DNA from: Actinomycetes bacterium
GTDB lineage: Bacteria; Actinomycetota; Acidimicrobiia; Acidimicrobiales; Palsa-688
Reading direction: 5' to 3'
DNA: 64,000 nucleotides
Assembly: GCA_021838445.1 (NCBI GenBank)
Contig: JAKCDU010000003.1
Span: 62,001 to 126,000 of the forward strand
Below the pieces are notes generated by a model. It made no database searches and was not told the DNA's origin. It saw nothing but the letters and a program-made list of their open reading frames with translations. The position numbers and the translations under genes are program-made. Numbering within the stretch: position 1 is the stretch's first letter; each line of letters opens with the position of its first letter. Below are positions 51,365 to 63,482 of this stretch, piece after piece.

Positions 51365-52891
51365 TCAGGTCCGCTTCTTCTTGGGCAGGATCGGGGCGTC
51401 GCGCCCCGTGCCCTTGGCCGACGAGCCGGGGGCCACGGCCGCCGCCCCCGCGGCCGGTGCCTGATTGATCTCGTGGTACTCGTCCTCGACGTTCACCGAC
51501 CACACGTCGTGGGAGGCGCCGAACAGGTTCTCGACGGTGAGCATGGCGGTGTACATCGAATGGTCCTGGTTGTTGTAGCGGTGCATGCCGTTACGTCCGA
51601 CAGGGAACACGTTGGGCGCATGGGAGCTCAGCCAGGCCCGGATGCGGTCCACGTTGGCGGCGTAGTCCTGGTCGTAGTAGGGGTAGGCCTTGGGCATACG
51701 GACCACGTAGCCGGCCTCGACCTGTGACGGGTCGAGGAGACCGAGCTGGCCGAGCTCGGCGGCGCCCTGGCGGACCAGCACCTCGTCGGGGGAGCTCCAC
51801 GATTCGTCTCCCTCCTCGACGGTGTACTCGAGGCCGAGGACGTTGCGGCCTTCCTTGACGAGGAACGGCGACCAGGAACCGAAATTCTGGATGCGCATGG
51901 TCTTCACCGTGGGATCGTGGATGTAGATCCAGTTGTCGTCCCAGGGAACGGCGGACTCGGGCACCACCAGGGCCACCGTGAGGAAGTCCCTGTAGTAGAG
52001 GGCGTCGGCCGCCCGCCGCACGTCTTCGGGCACGGGGGGGTCCATGACCTGGACCAACTGGTTGATGGGCATGGACGATATGACCGCCGACGCCGGGTAC
52101 TCCGTCGTCGCCCCGTCGTGCTCACCGACGACTGCGACGGCCCGCCCGCCGGAGTGGCGGATCCGCACGACCCTTGTGTTCATGAGGACCTTGGTGCCCT
52201 GCTCCTCGACGAGGTCACGACAGCGCTCCCACATCATCCCGGGACCGAGGCGGGGGTACTGGAACTCCTCGATGAGCGAGGTGATCTGCTTCTGGTTGCG
52301 CTTCGGCGTGAGGGCGTTGATCACCGCCGAGGCCAGCGAGAGGTTCTTGACCCGCTGAGCGGCCCAGTCGGCGGGCATCTCCGCAGGCGGATGGCCCCAC
52401 ACCTTCTCGGTGTAGGTCTTGAAGAAGTGGTGGTAGAGCCGGGACCCGAAGCGGGCCACCAGCCACCCCTCGTACATGTCCTGCCTGGCCGGGGGACGCA
52501 CCCGGGCCCAGGCGTAGGACAGGACGCAGCGGACCGCTTCGACCACGCCGAGGTTCCCAAGGGCGTTGGACGCCTTCAGCGGGTAGTCGTAGAATTTGCC
52601 CCGGTAGTAGATGCGGCTCTTGCGGGGGCGCAGCATGAAGTCCTCGTCGGGGAGCACCTCGTGCCAGAAGGCCTCGACCGCCGCCACTTTGGTGAAGAAG
52701 CGGTGGCCGCCGATATCGAAACGCCAACCGTCGCGCTCCACGGTGCGGCTGATACCGCCCACGACGTCGTCGGCTTCGAGCACGGTGGACCGCCGTCCCA
52801 CCTTGCCCAACTCGTAGGCCGCGGTCAGGCCCGCCGGGCCGGCGCCGATGATTACGACATCGCTGGCCAGATCGCCAGGTTGATCAGTCAC
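51365..52891 (-). CDS. FAD-dependent oxidoreductase related to UDP-galactopyranose mutase/amine oxidase
   Basis: 508 residues. Dinucleotide motif VVIIGAGPAGLTAAYELG followed by VLEADDVVGGISRTVERDGWRFDIGGHRFF, the pattern of NAD(P)-binding-8/amine-oxidase-like flavoproteins that includes UDP-galactopyranose mutase. The C-terminus has NVFPVGRNGMHRYNNQDHSMYTAM, an FAD-binding end seen in glycan-related members. A Lys/Arg-ending tail (PKKKRT) follows a flexible Ala/Gly stretch. GTG start with AAGGGAG about 8 bases upstream. It follows a GT39 membrane transferase by 25 bases, which supports a role in envelope sugar chemistry (inference). Confidence 0.82.
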   Translation of the reverse strand: MTDQPGDLASDVVIIGAGPAGLTAAYELGKVGRRSTVLEADDVVGGISRTVERDGWRFDIGGHRFFTKVAAVEAFWHEVLPDEDFMLRPRKSRIYYRGKFYDYPLKASNALGNLGVVEAVRCVLSYAWARVRPPARQDMYEGWLVARFGSRLYHHFFKTYTEKVWGHPPAEMPADWAAQRVKNLSLASAVINALTPKRNQKQITSLIEEFQYPRLGPGMMWERCRDLVEEQGTKVLMNTRVVRIRHSGGRAVAVVGEHDGATTEYPASAVISSMPINQLVQVMDPPVPEDVRRAADALYYRDFLTVALVVPESAVPWDDNWIYIHDPTVKTMRIQNFGSWSPFLVKEGRNVLGLEYTVEEGDESWSSPDEVLVRQGAAELGQLGLLDPSQVEAGYVVRMPKAYPYYDQDYAANVDRIRAWLSSHAPNVFPVGRNGMHRYNNQDHSMYTAMLTVENLFGASHDVWSVNVEDEYHEINQAPAAGAAAVAPGSSAKGTGRDAPILPKKKRT

Positions 52892-52916
52892 TCAGAACTC
52901 CCTTGAAGCTACGTAC

Positions 52917-54533
52917 TCACCCGGCGTAGCGGGTCAGGTTCTCGAACTCGTAGTACTGCCAACCGTTGGCCCCGATCAGAGTCACGCCGGACTGGCGCAG
53001 CAGATCCAGCCAGCTCTTGATGTAGCCGCAGTTCCCCCCGAGGGAGGGATAGCCGTCGCGCCAGACCAGCCAGACGGTGTGGTTGGGACCTACCCGTTGC
53101 AGGGCGTTCTCGGTGAACTGGGAGACGTTGGTGGAGGCGATGGTCTTCTTGTAGTCGACCCAGTTCACCCGGGCCGGTCCGATGGCGCGGGGGAAGGTGA
53201 TCTGCTGGACGCCGGGCACCCGGAGCAGCCGGTTGACCGCCGGTCCCAGCTGGTCGGGGCAGTAGATCACCAAATCGCCGGGGGAGGCCTGGGAGTTGAG
53301 CACCGCCGCGACCTGCACCGCCTGGGTACGCTGCTGGCTGTTCTCGCTCTGCCCGGTCAGTAGACCGGCCAGGACCAGCACGCTCAGGCACCCGGCCCGG
53401 AACCGTCGACCCGGCACCACCGCCAAACCGGACGCCATCACCAGCAGGAAGAGCGGCAGGACCACGGCGGTGTAACGGGCCACGAACGCGGCGTTGGCGA
53501 TGGCCCCCAACACCACCGCCGTGACCAGCGTGGCCACCGCCACGCCGACCATGGGGCCCATCCCCGGCCTGGGGGACAGCTCGATGAGCACGGCCGGTCC
53601 GGCCTCGACCTGCCGGGTCCCCCCACGGCCGTCGTCGATGGTGACCATGGCCCCGGGCGCCGCGGTCCGCCCGAAGGTGCCCAGCACGAACAACAAGAAG
53701 GTGGCGAACATGAGCAGCCCGCCCCACGGGCCGCCCCCCGACCAGTCCCCGAACACCGTGAGCAGGTCACCCGGGCTGGCCGCGCTGGTCCAGGGAGTCC
53801 CGGTATGGAGGGTCTGGAAGAAGAACACCGGCACCCAGGGCAGCCAGAGGAGGCCCCCCACGATCATGGCCCGCAGGGCCGGTCCACCGTCGCCCCGGGC
53901 CAGGACCCTCCACAAGAGCCACAGCCCGGTGACGAGGACCAGGTAGATGGCCCAGTAGTGGGTGTAGAGGAGAGCCGCGGTGACCGCGCCGAGGGCCACC
54001 CGCCGCCCCCGGGTGGGATTCTCCATGACCGCGCTGAGAGCGAGGAAGCCCAGCACCGAGAGCAGCACCATCAGGGAGTACATCCGAGTCGTGGTGGCGT
54101 AGTTGATGGCGAAGGGTGACGACAGGGCCAGGAAGAACGCCACCCAGGCCACCGGGCGCCCACCGATGCGCCGTCCGGCCAACCAGAAGACCGGCAGCGT
54201 CACCACCGACGTCAGACCCGACAGGGCCCGCACCGCGCCGTCCCCCTGACCGAACAACCTCATCCAGAAGTGCAGGAGGACGTAGTAGAGCGGGGGAGCC
54301 CCGTCGTGGCTGAGCGCAGCCGGAATCTTCGACAGGGGCAGCCGGGCGATGTCGACGCTGATGGTCTCGTCCAGCCACAGGGCGCTGGGCGTCCAGAAGC
54401 GGAGGTAGACGCCGACCACCACCGCGACCGCACCCGCCGCCAGCAGGGCGGGATGAGGTCGGCGTCGCTCGCCGAACAGGGTCACCAGCAGCCCGGATTC
54501 GACTGGCCTAGGACTGCTTACCGTGGTTTGCAC
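52917..54533 (-). CDS. GT39/PMT-like polytopic membrane glycosyltransferase
   Basis: 538 residues with about ten or more hydrophobic helices. The first external loop has [13 protein letters not shown], the Asp-Glu motif of polyprenyl-phosphate-dependent (GT-C) transferases such as PMT and ArnT, followed by [19 protein letters not shown]. The C-terminal about 150 residues form a soluble, probably extracytoplasmic domain ([34 protein letters not shown]). Such enzymes move a sugar from a lipid carrier to protein, lipid or glycan outside the membrane. GTG start with TACCAT 8 bases upstream. First gene of the four-gene operon. Confidence 0.85.
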   Translation of the reverse strand: MQTTVSSPRPVESGLLVTLFGERRRPHPALLAAGAVAVVVGVYLRFWTPSALWLDETISVDIARLPLSKIPAALSHDGAPPLYYVLLHFWMRLFGQGDGAVRALSGLTSVVTLPVFWLAGRRIGGRPVAWVAFFLALSSPFAINYATTTRMYSLMVLLSVLGFLALSAVMENPTRGRRVALGAVTAALLYTHYWAIYLVLVTGLWLLWRVLARGDGGPALRAMIVGGLLWLPWVPVFFFQTLHTGTPWTSAASPGDLLTVFGDWSGGGPWGGLLMFATFLLFVLGTFGRTAAPGAMVTIDDGRGGTRQVEAGPAVLIELSPRPGMGPMVGVAVATLVTAVVLGAIANAAFVARYTAVVLPLFLLVMASGLAVVPGRRFRAGCLSVLVLAGLLTGQSENSQQRTQAVQVAAVLNSQASPGDLVIYCPDQLGPAVNRLLRVPGVQQITFPRAIGPARVNWVDYKKTIASTNVSQFTENALQRVGPNHTVWLVWRDGYPSLGGNCGYIKSWLDLLRQSGVTLIGANGWQYYEFENLTRYAG

Positions 54534-54604
54534 CGGCGTGCATGGTACCCAGGAGGGGGGTCGTCAGTCATATCACCACCGACGCGGGGGTACATTCGCG
54601 AACC

Positions 54605-55612
54605 GTGGAAGCACATACCGACCCTCGGACCCAGGCCCCCGACCGCAACCTGGCCATGGAGCTGGTCCGGGTGACCGAAGCGGCGGCGCTGGCCGCGGCC
54701 CGGTGGTTGGGTCGAGGGGATAAGGACGGCGCTGACGGGGCCGCCGTGGACGCCATGCGGATCGTCCTCGGCTCGGTACCCATGGACGGCGTGGTGGTCA
54801 TCGGGGAGGGCGAGAAGGACGAGGCCCCGATGCTCTACAACGGGGAACGCATCGGCGACGGCACGACCCCCGAAGCCGACGTGGCGGTCGACCCCATCGA
54901 CGGCACCACCCCGACCGCCCTCGGTCGGGGGGGCGCCCTATCGGTGATCGCAGTGAGCGAGCGGGGCACCATGTTCAACCCCGGCCCGTGCGTCTACATG
55001 GAGAAACTGGCGGTGGGCCCCGAGGCGGCCGGCAAGGTGAGCCTGGAGCAGTCCGTGGCGGAGAACCTGCGGGCGGTGGCCGAGGCCAAGGGGGAGTCGG
55101 TGCGTGACGTCACCGCGGTCATCCTCGACCGGCCCCGCCACGCCGAGCTGATCGAGCAGGTCCGCTCCACCGGGTCGCGTATCCGCCTGATCACCGACGG
55201 CGACGTGGCCGGCGCCATAGCCACGGCGTGGACCGGTTCGGGAGCCGACATCCTCTTCGGCATCGGCGGCACCCCCGAAGGGGTGATCGCCGCCGCCGCC
55301 CTCAAGTGCATGGGAGGCGAGCTGCAGGGGCGGCTGTGGCCCCGCGACGAGGCGGAGCGGCGCCACGCCGTCGAGCTCGGCTACGAGGTGGATCGGGTCC
55401 TCGGCCTCGACGACCTCGTCGAAGGGGATAACTGCTTCTTCGCCGCCACCGGCATCAGCGACGGCGAACTGCTTCGCGGCGTGCGCTACGACGCCGGGGG
55501 GGCCATCACCGATTCGCTGGTGATGCGGTCCAAGTCGGGGACGGTGCGACGCATCGACGCCCGCCACCGGCTCCAGAAGCTGGCGTCCTACGCCTCGGTG
55601 GCTTTCGACTGA
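54605..55612 (+). CDS. glpX: fructose-1,6-bisphosphatase class II
   Basis: Gluconeogenic phosphatase. About 335 residues. [21 protein letters not shown] is the family N-terminus; [21 protein letters not shown] and [21 protein letters not shown] are the metal and substrate motifs; [27 protein letters not shown] is the GlpX signature. Start taken at GTG 54605 ([16 protein letters not shown]); TACATT lies 8 bases upstream. Divergent from the GT39 operon. Confidence 0.94.
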   Translation: MEAHTDPRTQAPDRNLAMELVRVTEAAALAAARWLGRGDKDGADGAAVDAMRIVLGSVPMDGVVVIGEGEKDEAPMLYNGERIGDGTTPEADVAVDPIDGTTPTALGRGGALSVIAVSERGTMFNPGPCVYMEKLAVGPEAAGKVSLEQSVAENLRAVAEAKGESVRDVTAVILDRPRHAELIEQVRSTGSRIRLITDGDVAGAIATAWTGSGADILFGIGGTPEGVIAAAALKCMGGELQGRLWPRDEAERRHAVELGYEVDRVLGLDDLVEGDNCFFAATGISDGELLRGVRYDAGGAITDSLVMRSKSGTVRRIDARHRLQKLASYASVAFD

Positions 55613-55643
55613 ACCACCCCTTTTCTGGTCCGGCGGTCGGACC

Positions 55644-56501
55644 TCACGGACCGGACCGACCCGGATCCCCGCCCGAGCGTCCGTGCGCCGATTCCCGCTC
55701 GAGCGCCCACTCCAGGTGGGCCCGGAGGTGGTGGCCTATCCCCTGACCGCGGTGCTCCTCGGCCACCCAGACCGTCCGAATCGGTCCGGCCCAGCCGAGC
55801 GAGGCGCGGGCCCACCCCACCGGCGCACCCTCCCGGTAGGCGTTGATGACCAGGGGGGGCAGCGGCCCCTCCGGCGGGCAGGGGGCGTCGAAGCGGGGGT
55901 CCACCAGGCGCCCGCCCACCAGCTCGAGAGCCAGACCCCCGGTGCCGATGCGGGCGGGGGCGCCGAGGGCGGCATCGGCCAGGGGGGACCAGGTGCGGCC
56001 GGGTCCCTCCTCGAGCAGGACCAACCGGTCGCAGGCCACCACCGCGCTGTAGGGGCCGAGAGCTTCGATCACCCCGGGGATGCGGGCGGGGGGCAACCCG
56101 TCGGCCACGGTGACATGCGGCACCCAGGGCCACGACAGGGGACGCTCCAGCGGGGGCTGGAACACCGCGTCCCGTAGGCGGCCCAGCTCGTCGAGGTCGC
56201 CCCCCACCGACAGGTAGACCACGGGGTTGTGGGGCAGGAAGCTGCTCACCTGCCCGAGGGCGAGCGACAGGCGCCCAGGCGGGCGGGCGGCGGCGGAGCG
56301 CAGCACCTCGAGGGCTGCCGGTAGGTCGTCGCGGCGCACGTTGACCGGCGGAACCAGTGTGATGTGGGGCGGGACCCGGGTCAGGCTCGGGTCGCCGACC
56401 GCCCGGCGCAGGCCGTCGATCTGGTGCGAGACGGGAGGGTCGAGCAGCACCACCACGCCGACGCGACGCCGGCTCCGATTGTTCGGTTGCGCGGACGCCA
56501 C
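55644..56501 (-). CDS. 2H phosphoesterase (2'-5' RNA ligase-like) fused to a GNAT acetyltransferase
   Basis: 285 residues. Residues about 12-180 form a 2H phosphoesterase fold with the paired catalytic motifs H-x-T at 46-48 ([10 protein letters not shown]) and 129-131 ([11 protein letters not shown]). Residues about 183-275 form a GNAT N-acetyltransferase with [20 protein letters not shown], the acetyl-CoA loop R-G-Q-G-I-G. 2H enzymes act on 2',3'-cyclic or 2'-5' nucleotide phosphates; GNATs acetylate amines. Substrates are unknown and the pairing is unusual. GTG at 56499-56501 ([18 protein letters not shown]), 30 bases from divergent glyA; a longer frame to 56942 lies antisense to glyA and was rejected. 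Confidence 0.84.
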   Translation of the reverse strand: MASAQPNNRSRRRVGVVVLLDPPVSHQIDGLRRAVGDPSLTRVPPHITLVPPVNVRRDDLPAALEVLRSAAARPPGRLSLALGQVSSFLPHNPVVYLSVGGDLDELGRLRDAVFQPPLERPLSWPWVPHVTVADGLPPARIPGVIEALGPYSAVVACDRLVLLEEGPGRTWSPLADAALGAPARIGTGGLALELVGGRLVDPRFDAPCPPEGPLPPLVINAYREGAPVGWARASLGWAGPIRTVWVAEEHRGQGIGHHLRAHLEWALERESAHGRSGGDPGRSGP

Positions 56502-56518
56502 AGAGCCAGTGTGCCCTC

Positions 56519-56524
56519 TAGAGT
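56519..56524 (+). promoter_or_regulatory. -10 element of glyA
   Basis: TAGAGT, 7 bases before the GTG at 56532; leaderless spacing. The spacer TGGGGAG is purine-rich, so a very short leader with a ribosome site is the alternative reading. Confidence 0.45.
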
Positions 56525-56531
56525 TGGGGAG

Positions 56532-57812
56532 GTGCCGATCGAACGACCGAACTTCGTCCCCGACCAGCCGGTCGACCCCCACGACGCGGACCCGGAGCTG
56601 TTCGGGATCGTGGACCGGGAGTTGGAGCGGCAGAACACCACGCTGCAGCTGATCGCCTCGGAGAATTTCGCGTCCCGGGCAGTCATAGCCGCGACCGGCT
56701 CGGTCCTCACCAACAAGTACTCGGAGGGCTACCCGGGCAAGCGCTACTACGGGGGTAACGCCATCGTCGACGAGGTCGAGGATCTGGCCCGCCGGCGGGT
56801 GTGCGACCTGTTCGGGGCCACCCACGCCAACGTGCAGCCCCACTCCGGCGCCAACGCCAACCTGGCCGCCTACCTGGCCGTGCTGGAGGCCGGCGACACG
56901 GTGCTCGGGATGCGGCTCGACCAGGGCGGCCACCTGACCCACGGGTCACCGGTCAACATCAGCGGCCGCTTCTACAACTTCGTCTCCTACGGGGTCACCG
57001 AGAGCGACGAGCGGCTGGACTACGAGCAGCTCGCCGAACTGGCCGAGCAGCACCGGCCCAAGCTGATCGTGGCCGGGGCCACCGCCTACCCCCGGGTCAT
57101 CGAACCCGCTCCCATAAGGGCCATCGCCGACTCGGTGGGCGCCCTGTTCATGTTCGACGCCGCCCACGTCGCCGGGTTGATCGCCGGAGGCGCCCACCCC
57201 AACCCGGTGGGCGTGGCCGACATAGTCACCTTCACCACCCACAAGACCCTGCGCGGTCCGCGCGGCGGCTGCATCCTCACCAACGACGCCGACCTCGCCA
57301 AGGCCATCGACAAGGCGGTCTTCCCGGGCCTGCAGGGCGGGCCCCTCGAGCACGTGATCGCGGCCAAGGCGGTGGCCTTCCGGGAGGCCGCCCAGCCGGA
57401 GTTCCGGCAGTACGCAGCGCAGATAGTCACCAACGCACGGGCGCTGGCGTCGGCTCTGGGCGCCGAGGGGTTCCGGATCGTTTCGGGAGGCACGGACAAT
57501 CACCTGATGCTCGTGGACCTTCGTCCCTTCGACGCCGACCTCACCGGCAAGTTGGCCCAGGAGGCCCTCGACCGCAGCGGGATCACCCTCAACAAGAACA
57601 CCGTGCCCAACGATCCCCGCTCGCCTTTCGTGACCTCCGGTCTGCGGATCGGCACGCCGGCGGTGACCACCGCGGGGATGGGGGAGGCCGAGATGGTCGT
57701 GATCGCCGGGCTGATAGCCCGTGTGCTGCGCCATCCCGAGGACACCCACGAGTCGGCCGCAGTGCGCGACGAGGTCGCCGTCCTCTGCTCCAAGTTCACG
57801 CCTTACCCTTGA
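56532..57812 (+). CDS. glyA: serine hydroxymethyltransferase
   Basis: PLP enzyme that converts serine and tetrahydrofolate to glycine and methylene-tetrahydrofolate. 426 residues. [47 protein letters not shown] and the PLP-Lys segment [17 protein letters not shown] are all standard. GTG start at 56532 ([15 protein letters not shown]). It is followed after 21-48 bases by the WecA-type gene. Works with SerA/SerC upstream in the window in one-carbon supply. Confidence 0.97.
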   Translation: MPIERPNFVPDQPVDPHDADPELFGIVDRELERQNTTLQLIASENFASRAVIAATGSVLTNKYSEGYPGKRYYGGNAIVDEVEDLARRRVCDLFGATHANVQPHSGANANLAAYLAVLEAGDTVLGMRLDQGGHLTHGSPVNISGRFYNFVSYGVTESDERLDYEQLAELAEQHRPKLIVAGATAYPRVIEPAPIRAIADSVGALFMFDAAHVAGLIAGGAHPNPVGVADIVTFTTHKTLRGPRGGCILTNDADLAKAIDKAVFPGLQGGPLEHVIAAKAVAFREAAQPEFRQYAAQIVTNARALASALGAEGFRIVSGGTDNHLMLVDLRPFDADLTGKLAQEALDRSGITLNKNTVPNDPRSPFVTSGLRIGTPAVTTAGMGEAEMVVIAGLIARVLRHPEDTHESAAVRDEVAVLCSKFTPYP

Positions 57813-57860
57813 GCGTCGCGCTGAGGTAGCACCATCAACGGGTACGCCGACTACGGCGTT

Positions 57861-58940
57861 GTGGCGGGGGTGGCGGCGCTGGTCACGTGGTTGGCCACCT
57901 TCATGGTCCGGCGCCTGTCGGTCCGCTTCTCGATCATCGTGCTGCCCGACGAGCGACGGGTGCACGAGCGACCGACACCGACCCTCGGCGGGGCCGCCAT
58001 GTACATGGGGCTCCTGGTCGCCATGGTCGTGGCCTCTCAGCTGAGCGGCCTGTCCGGGCTGTTCCGGGGCAGCTCCGACCCCCTCGGGCTGGTCCTCGGG
58101 GCGTCGATGATCTTCGCCGTGGGGATGGTCGACGACCTGAGGGACATGTCGGCGCCGGCCAAGCTGTCGGGACAGATCATGGCCGGCATGGTGCTCTACC
58201 TGTTCGGTATCAACATGCTGTACTTCCGGACGCCGTTCGTGGGCACGGTGGTCCTGTCGGCCGACCTCATACCGGTCCTCACGGTCATCTGGGTGGTGGG
58301 TATGGCCAACGCCGTGAACCTGGTGGACGGCCTCGACGGGCTGGCGGCAGGGATCGTGGCCATCGCCGCCGCCGCCTTCTTCTTCTACTCCCACCAACTC
58401 GTCGCGGCGGGAACCATCCAGCCCGGCTCCGGGCCGCTCTTCTGCGCCATCGTCGTGGGGATATGCGTGGGCTTCCTGCCCCACAACTTCCATCCCGCCC
58501 GCATCTTCATGGGCGATGCCGGCGCGCTGCTGCTGGGTCTGCTCATGGCGGCCTCGACCATGTCGGTGGTCGGCACCACCGACCAGGACTTCAGCGGTCG
58601 GACCTTCTTCTTCTTCGCCCCGGTGCTGATACCCCTGGTGATCCTCGGTATCCCCATCCTCGACACGGTGTTCGCCATAGTCCGCCGGGCCGGTCGGCGC
58701 ACGAACCCGACCATGGCCGACAAGAACCATCTCCACCATCGCCTGATGCGGCTCGGTCACGGCCAAACCCGGTCGGTGCTGATCCTCTGGGCCTGGACCG
58801 CGCTGCTGTCGGGCCTGGTGCTGGCTCCGTCGTATGTCAACGGTGGCCTGGCCATCGTCCCGTTCGGGATAGCCGGGCTCGCGGTCGCGCTCTACACCCT
58901 CTTCGGGGTGCGGGGCCGGGCCCCGGCTGACAAGATCTGA
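57861..58940 (+). CDS. wecA: undecaprenyl-phosphate glycosyl-1-phosphate transferase (WecA/TagO family)
   Basis: Polytopic membrane enzyme that transfers a sugar-1-phosphate (GlcNAc-1-P type) from UDP-sugar to the polyprenyl carrier, starting envelope polymer synthesis. 359 residues from GTG 57861, about ten hydrophobic segments. VHERPTPTLGGAAMYMG, VGMVDDLRD (Asp-Asp), NAVNLVDGLDGLAAG, GFLPHNFHPARIFMGDAGALL and the cytoplasmic His motif KNHLHHRLMRLGH are diagnostic. The start is uncertain: no signal precedes the GTG, while GAGG lies 7 bases before an in-frame ATC at 57834 that would add nine residues (INGYADYGV). In actinobacteria this gene commonly precedes the atp genes. Confidence 0.9.
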   Translation: MAGVAALVTWLATFMVRRLSVRFSIIVLPDERRVHERPTPTLGGAAMYMGLLVAMVVASQLSGLSGLFRGSSDPLGLVLGASMIFAVGMVDDLRDMSAPAKLSGQIMAGMVLYLFGINMLYFRTPFVGTVVLSADLIPVLTVIWVVGMANAVNLVDGLDGLAAGIVAIAAAAFFFYSHQLVAAGTIQPGSGPLFCAIVVGICVGFLPHNFHPARIFMGDAGALLLGLLMAASTMSVVGTTDQDFSGRTFFFFAPVLIPLVILGIPILDTVFAIVRRAGRRTNPTMADKNHLHHRLMRLGHGQTRSVLILWAWTALLSGLVLAPSYVNGGLAIVPFGIAGLAVALYTLFGVRGRAPADKI

Positions 58941-59025
58941 ACCGCCGCGGTCACAAGTGCCGGCCGGCCCGGCGCCGAGATGGAATTCTCCCCGTGCGGC
59001 GGGTCGCCGCCCGGTTGGGGGCTGG

Positions 59026-59475
59026 TTACTGACCGGCGGCTTCGAGGCGGGCGCGGGCCCACTCGAGGTCGATCTCGGCGACTCTGTCGGAGTCACCGGC
59101 GCCGGCCCCCGACGAGGCCCGGGTGGTGGCCTCGGCCTCGTCGGCGCGGGCCTGGGCCACGTCGATCTCCTCGGGGCGCTCGGCGATGTCGGCCAGCATG
59201 ATGACGTGATTGTCCTTGACCTCGACGAAGCCGCCGTGGACCGCGATCCTCACCTCCGGGCCGCTCGGCCCGTTGGCCACGGCACCGCCGGAACCGGCGA
59301 CGGCGGGCTCCGGCGCGACGATACGCACCAGACACGGATCGAGCGCGCCGATGAACGGCTCGTGCTCGGCCAGGAAAGCGATCTCGCCGTCCACCGATTT
59401 GCAGACGATCATCTCCGCCTGCCCGGCGAACAGCGTCGCCGACGGCGTGACCAGGTCGAATCCAGTCGTCGCCAT
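59026..59475 (-). CDS. atpC: F1F0 ATP synthase epsilon subunit
   Basis: 149 residues. N-terminal beta-barrel domain (FDLVTPSATLFAGQAEMIVC, GEIAFLAEHEPFIGAL) and a C-terminal helical part (PEEIDVAQARADEAEAT). A Gly/Ala-rich insert sits between barrel strands (about residues 58-70). Last gene of the atp operon, 8 bases after atpD. Regulates rotary catalysis and couples F1 to the c-ring. Confidence 0.95.
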   Translation of the reverse strand: MATTGFDLVTPSATLFAGQAEMIVCKSVDGEIAFLAEHEPFIGALDPCLVRIVAPEPAVAGSGGAVANGPSGPEVRIAVHGGFVEVKDNHVIMLADIAERPEEIDVAQARADEAEATTRASSGAGAGDSDRVAEIDLEWARARLEAAGQ

Positions 59476-59483
59476 GAGGCGGT

Positions 59484-61938
<2,455 letters not shown>

Positions 61939-61949
61939 GCCCTACGACC

Positions 61950-63482
61950 TCAGCTGCCGCTGACGGATTCGCTGGGCGCGAACACCGCCTTGAAAGACTC
62001 GATGGCCTGACGCAGGGCCGCCTCGTCGGGGAGGGACCTGGTCTCGCGGATGGTGGTCAGCAGGTCGGCGTGGCTGGAACGGAAATTCGAGATCAGCTCG
62101 GCCTCGAACCGGCGCACGTCGCTCACGGCGATGTCGTCCACGTAGCCGTTGGTAGCGGCGAAGATCGACAGCACCTGCTCCTCGACGGGGACCGGCGAGT
62201 TCTGCGGCTGCTTGAGGATCTCGGTCAAGCGGTAGCCCCGGTCGAGCTGAGCCTGCGACACTTTGTCCAGCTCCGAACCGAAAGCGGCGAAGGCTTCGAG
62301 GTCGCGGAACTGGGCCAGGTCGGTCTTCAGCGTTCCCGCCACCGACCGCATGGCTTTGATCTGGGCCGAACCGCCCACCCGCGACACCGAGATGCCGACG
62401 TTGATGGCCGGTCGCACGCCGGAGTAGAAGAGGTCCGACTCGAGGAACACCTGGCCGTCGGTGATGGAGATCACGTTGGTGGGGATGTAGGCCGAGACGT
62501 CCCCGGCCTTGGTCTCGATGATGGGCAGAGCGGTGAGGGAGCCGGCGCCTCGCTCGTTGGAGAGCTTGGCGGCCCGCTCCAGCAGCCGGCTGTGGAGGTA
62601 GAACACGTCGCCGGGATAGGCCTCACGGCCCGGCGGACGGCGCAGCAGCAGCGACAGCTGACGGTACGAGTCGGCCTGCTTGGACAGGTCGTCGTAGACG
62701 ATCAGGGCGTGCTCGCCATTCTCCATCCAATGCTGACCCATGGCGCAACCGGAGTAGGGCGCCAGGTACTTGAACGGGGCGGGCTCCGAAGCCGGCGCGT
62801 TGACCACCACCGTGTACTCCATGGCGCCGTACTCACGCAGGGTGTTGACGGTCTGGGCGACCGTGGAGCCCTTCTGGCCAATGGCTACGTAGATGCACTT
62901 CACGCCGAGGCCGCGCTGGTTGATGATGGTGTCGATGGCGACGGACGTCTTGCCCGTCTTGCGATCGCCGATGATCAGTTCCCGCTGGCCGCGCCCGATC
63001 GGGGTCATGGCGTCGATGGCTTTGATGCCCGTCTGCAGAGGCTCTTTCACCGGCTGGCGGTCGATGATGCCGGGGGCCTGTACCTCCAGCCGGCGGGACA
63101 GCTCGGTCACGATGGCACCGAGACCGTCGACCGGCTCGCCGAGCGGGTTCACCACCCGACCGAGGAGAGCGTCACCGACGGGGACCGAGAGGATGCGGCC
63201 GGTGGACTTGACCGTCTGGCCCTCCTCCAGCTTGTCCACTTCGCCGAGCACCACGGCGCCGATGGAATCCTCGTCGAGGTTCAGGGCCAGGCCCAGTTGG
63301 CCGCCCTCGAACTCGAGCAGTTCGTTCACGGCCGCGTTGGGGAGGCCGCTCACCCGGGCGATACCATCCCCGACCTCCAGGATACGGCCTACCTGCTCCA
63401 TCGACACGCCCGGGGTGAAACCCGAGACGTTCCGCCGCAGGGCCTCGCCGATCTCGTTGGCGTTGATCGTCAGTTCCGCCAT
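61950..63482 (-). CDS. atpA: F1F0 ATP synthase alpha subunit
   Basis: Non-catalytic nucleotide-binding subunit. 510 residues. P-loop [40 protein letters not shown] and [20 protein letters not shown] are signatures. The ATG (63480-63482) shares one base with the TGA of atpH (TGATG), giving translational coupling. Confidence 0.98.
   Translation of the reverse strand: MAELTINANEIGEALRRNVSGFTPGVSMEQVGRILEVGDGIARVSGLPNAAVNELLEFEGGQLGLALNLDEDSIGAVVLGEVDKLEEGQTVKSTGRILSVPVGDALLGRVVNPLGEPVDGLGAIVTELSRRLEVQAPGIIDRQPVKEPLQTGIKAIDAMTPIGRGQRELIIGDRKTGKTSVAIDTIINQRGLGVKCIYVAIGQKGSTVAQTVNTLREYGAMEYTVVVNAPASEPAPFKYLAPYSGCAMGQHWMENGEHALIVYDDLSKQADSYRQLSLLLRRPPGREAYPGDVFYLHSRLLERAAKLSNERGAGSLTALPIIETKAGDVSAYIPTNVISITDGQVFLESDLFYSGVRPAINVGISVSRVGGSAQIKAMRSVAGTLKTDLAQFRDLEAFAAFGSELDKVSQAQLDRGYRLTEILKQPQNSPVPVEEQVLSIFAATNGYVDDIAVSDVRRFEAELISNFRSSHADLLTTIRETRSLPDEAALRQAIESFKAVFAPSESVSGS

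Noticed and set aside
56502-56942. N-terminal extension of the 2H-GNAT gene to 56942
   Set aside because: It runs antisense through the first part of glyA, has shadow-like composition, and the 2H fold begins normally after the GTG at 56501.
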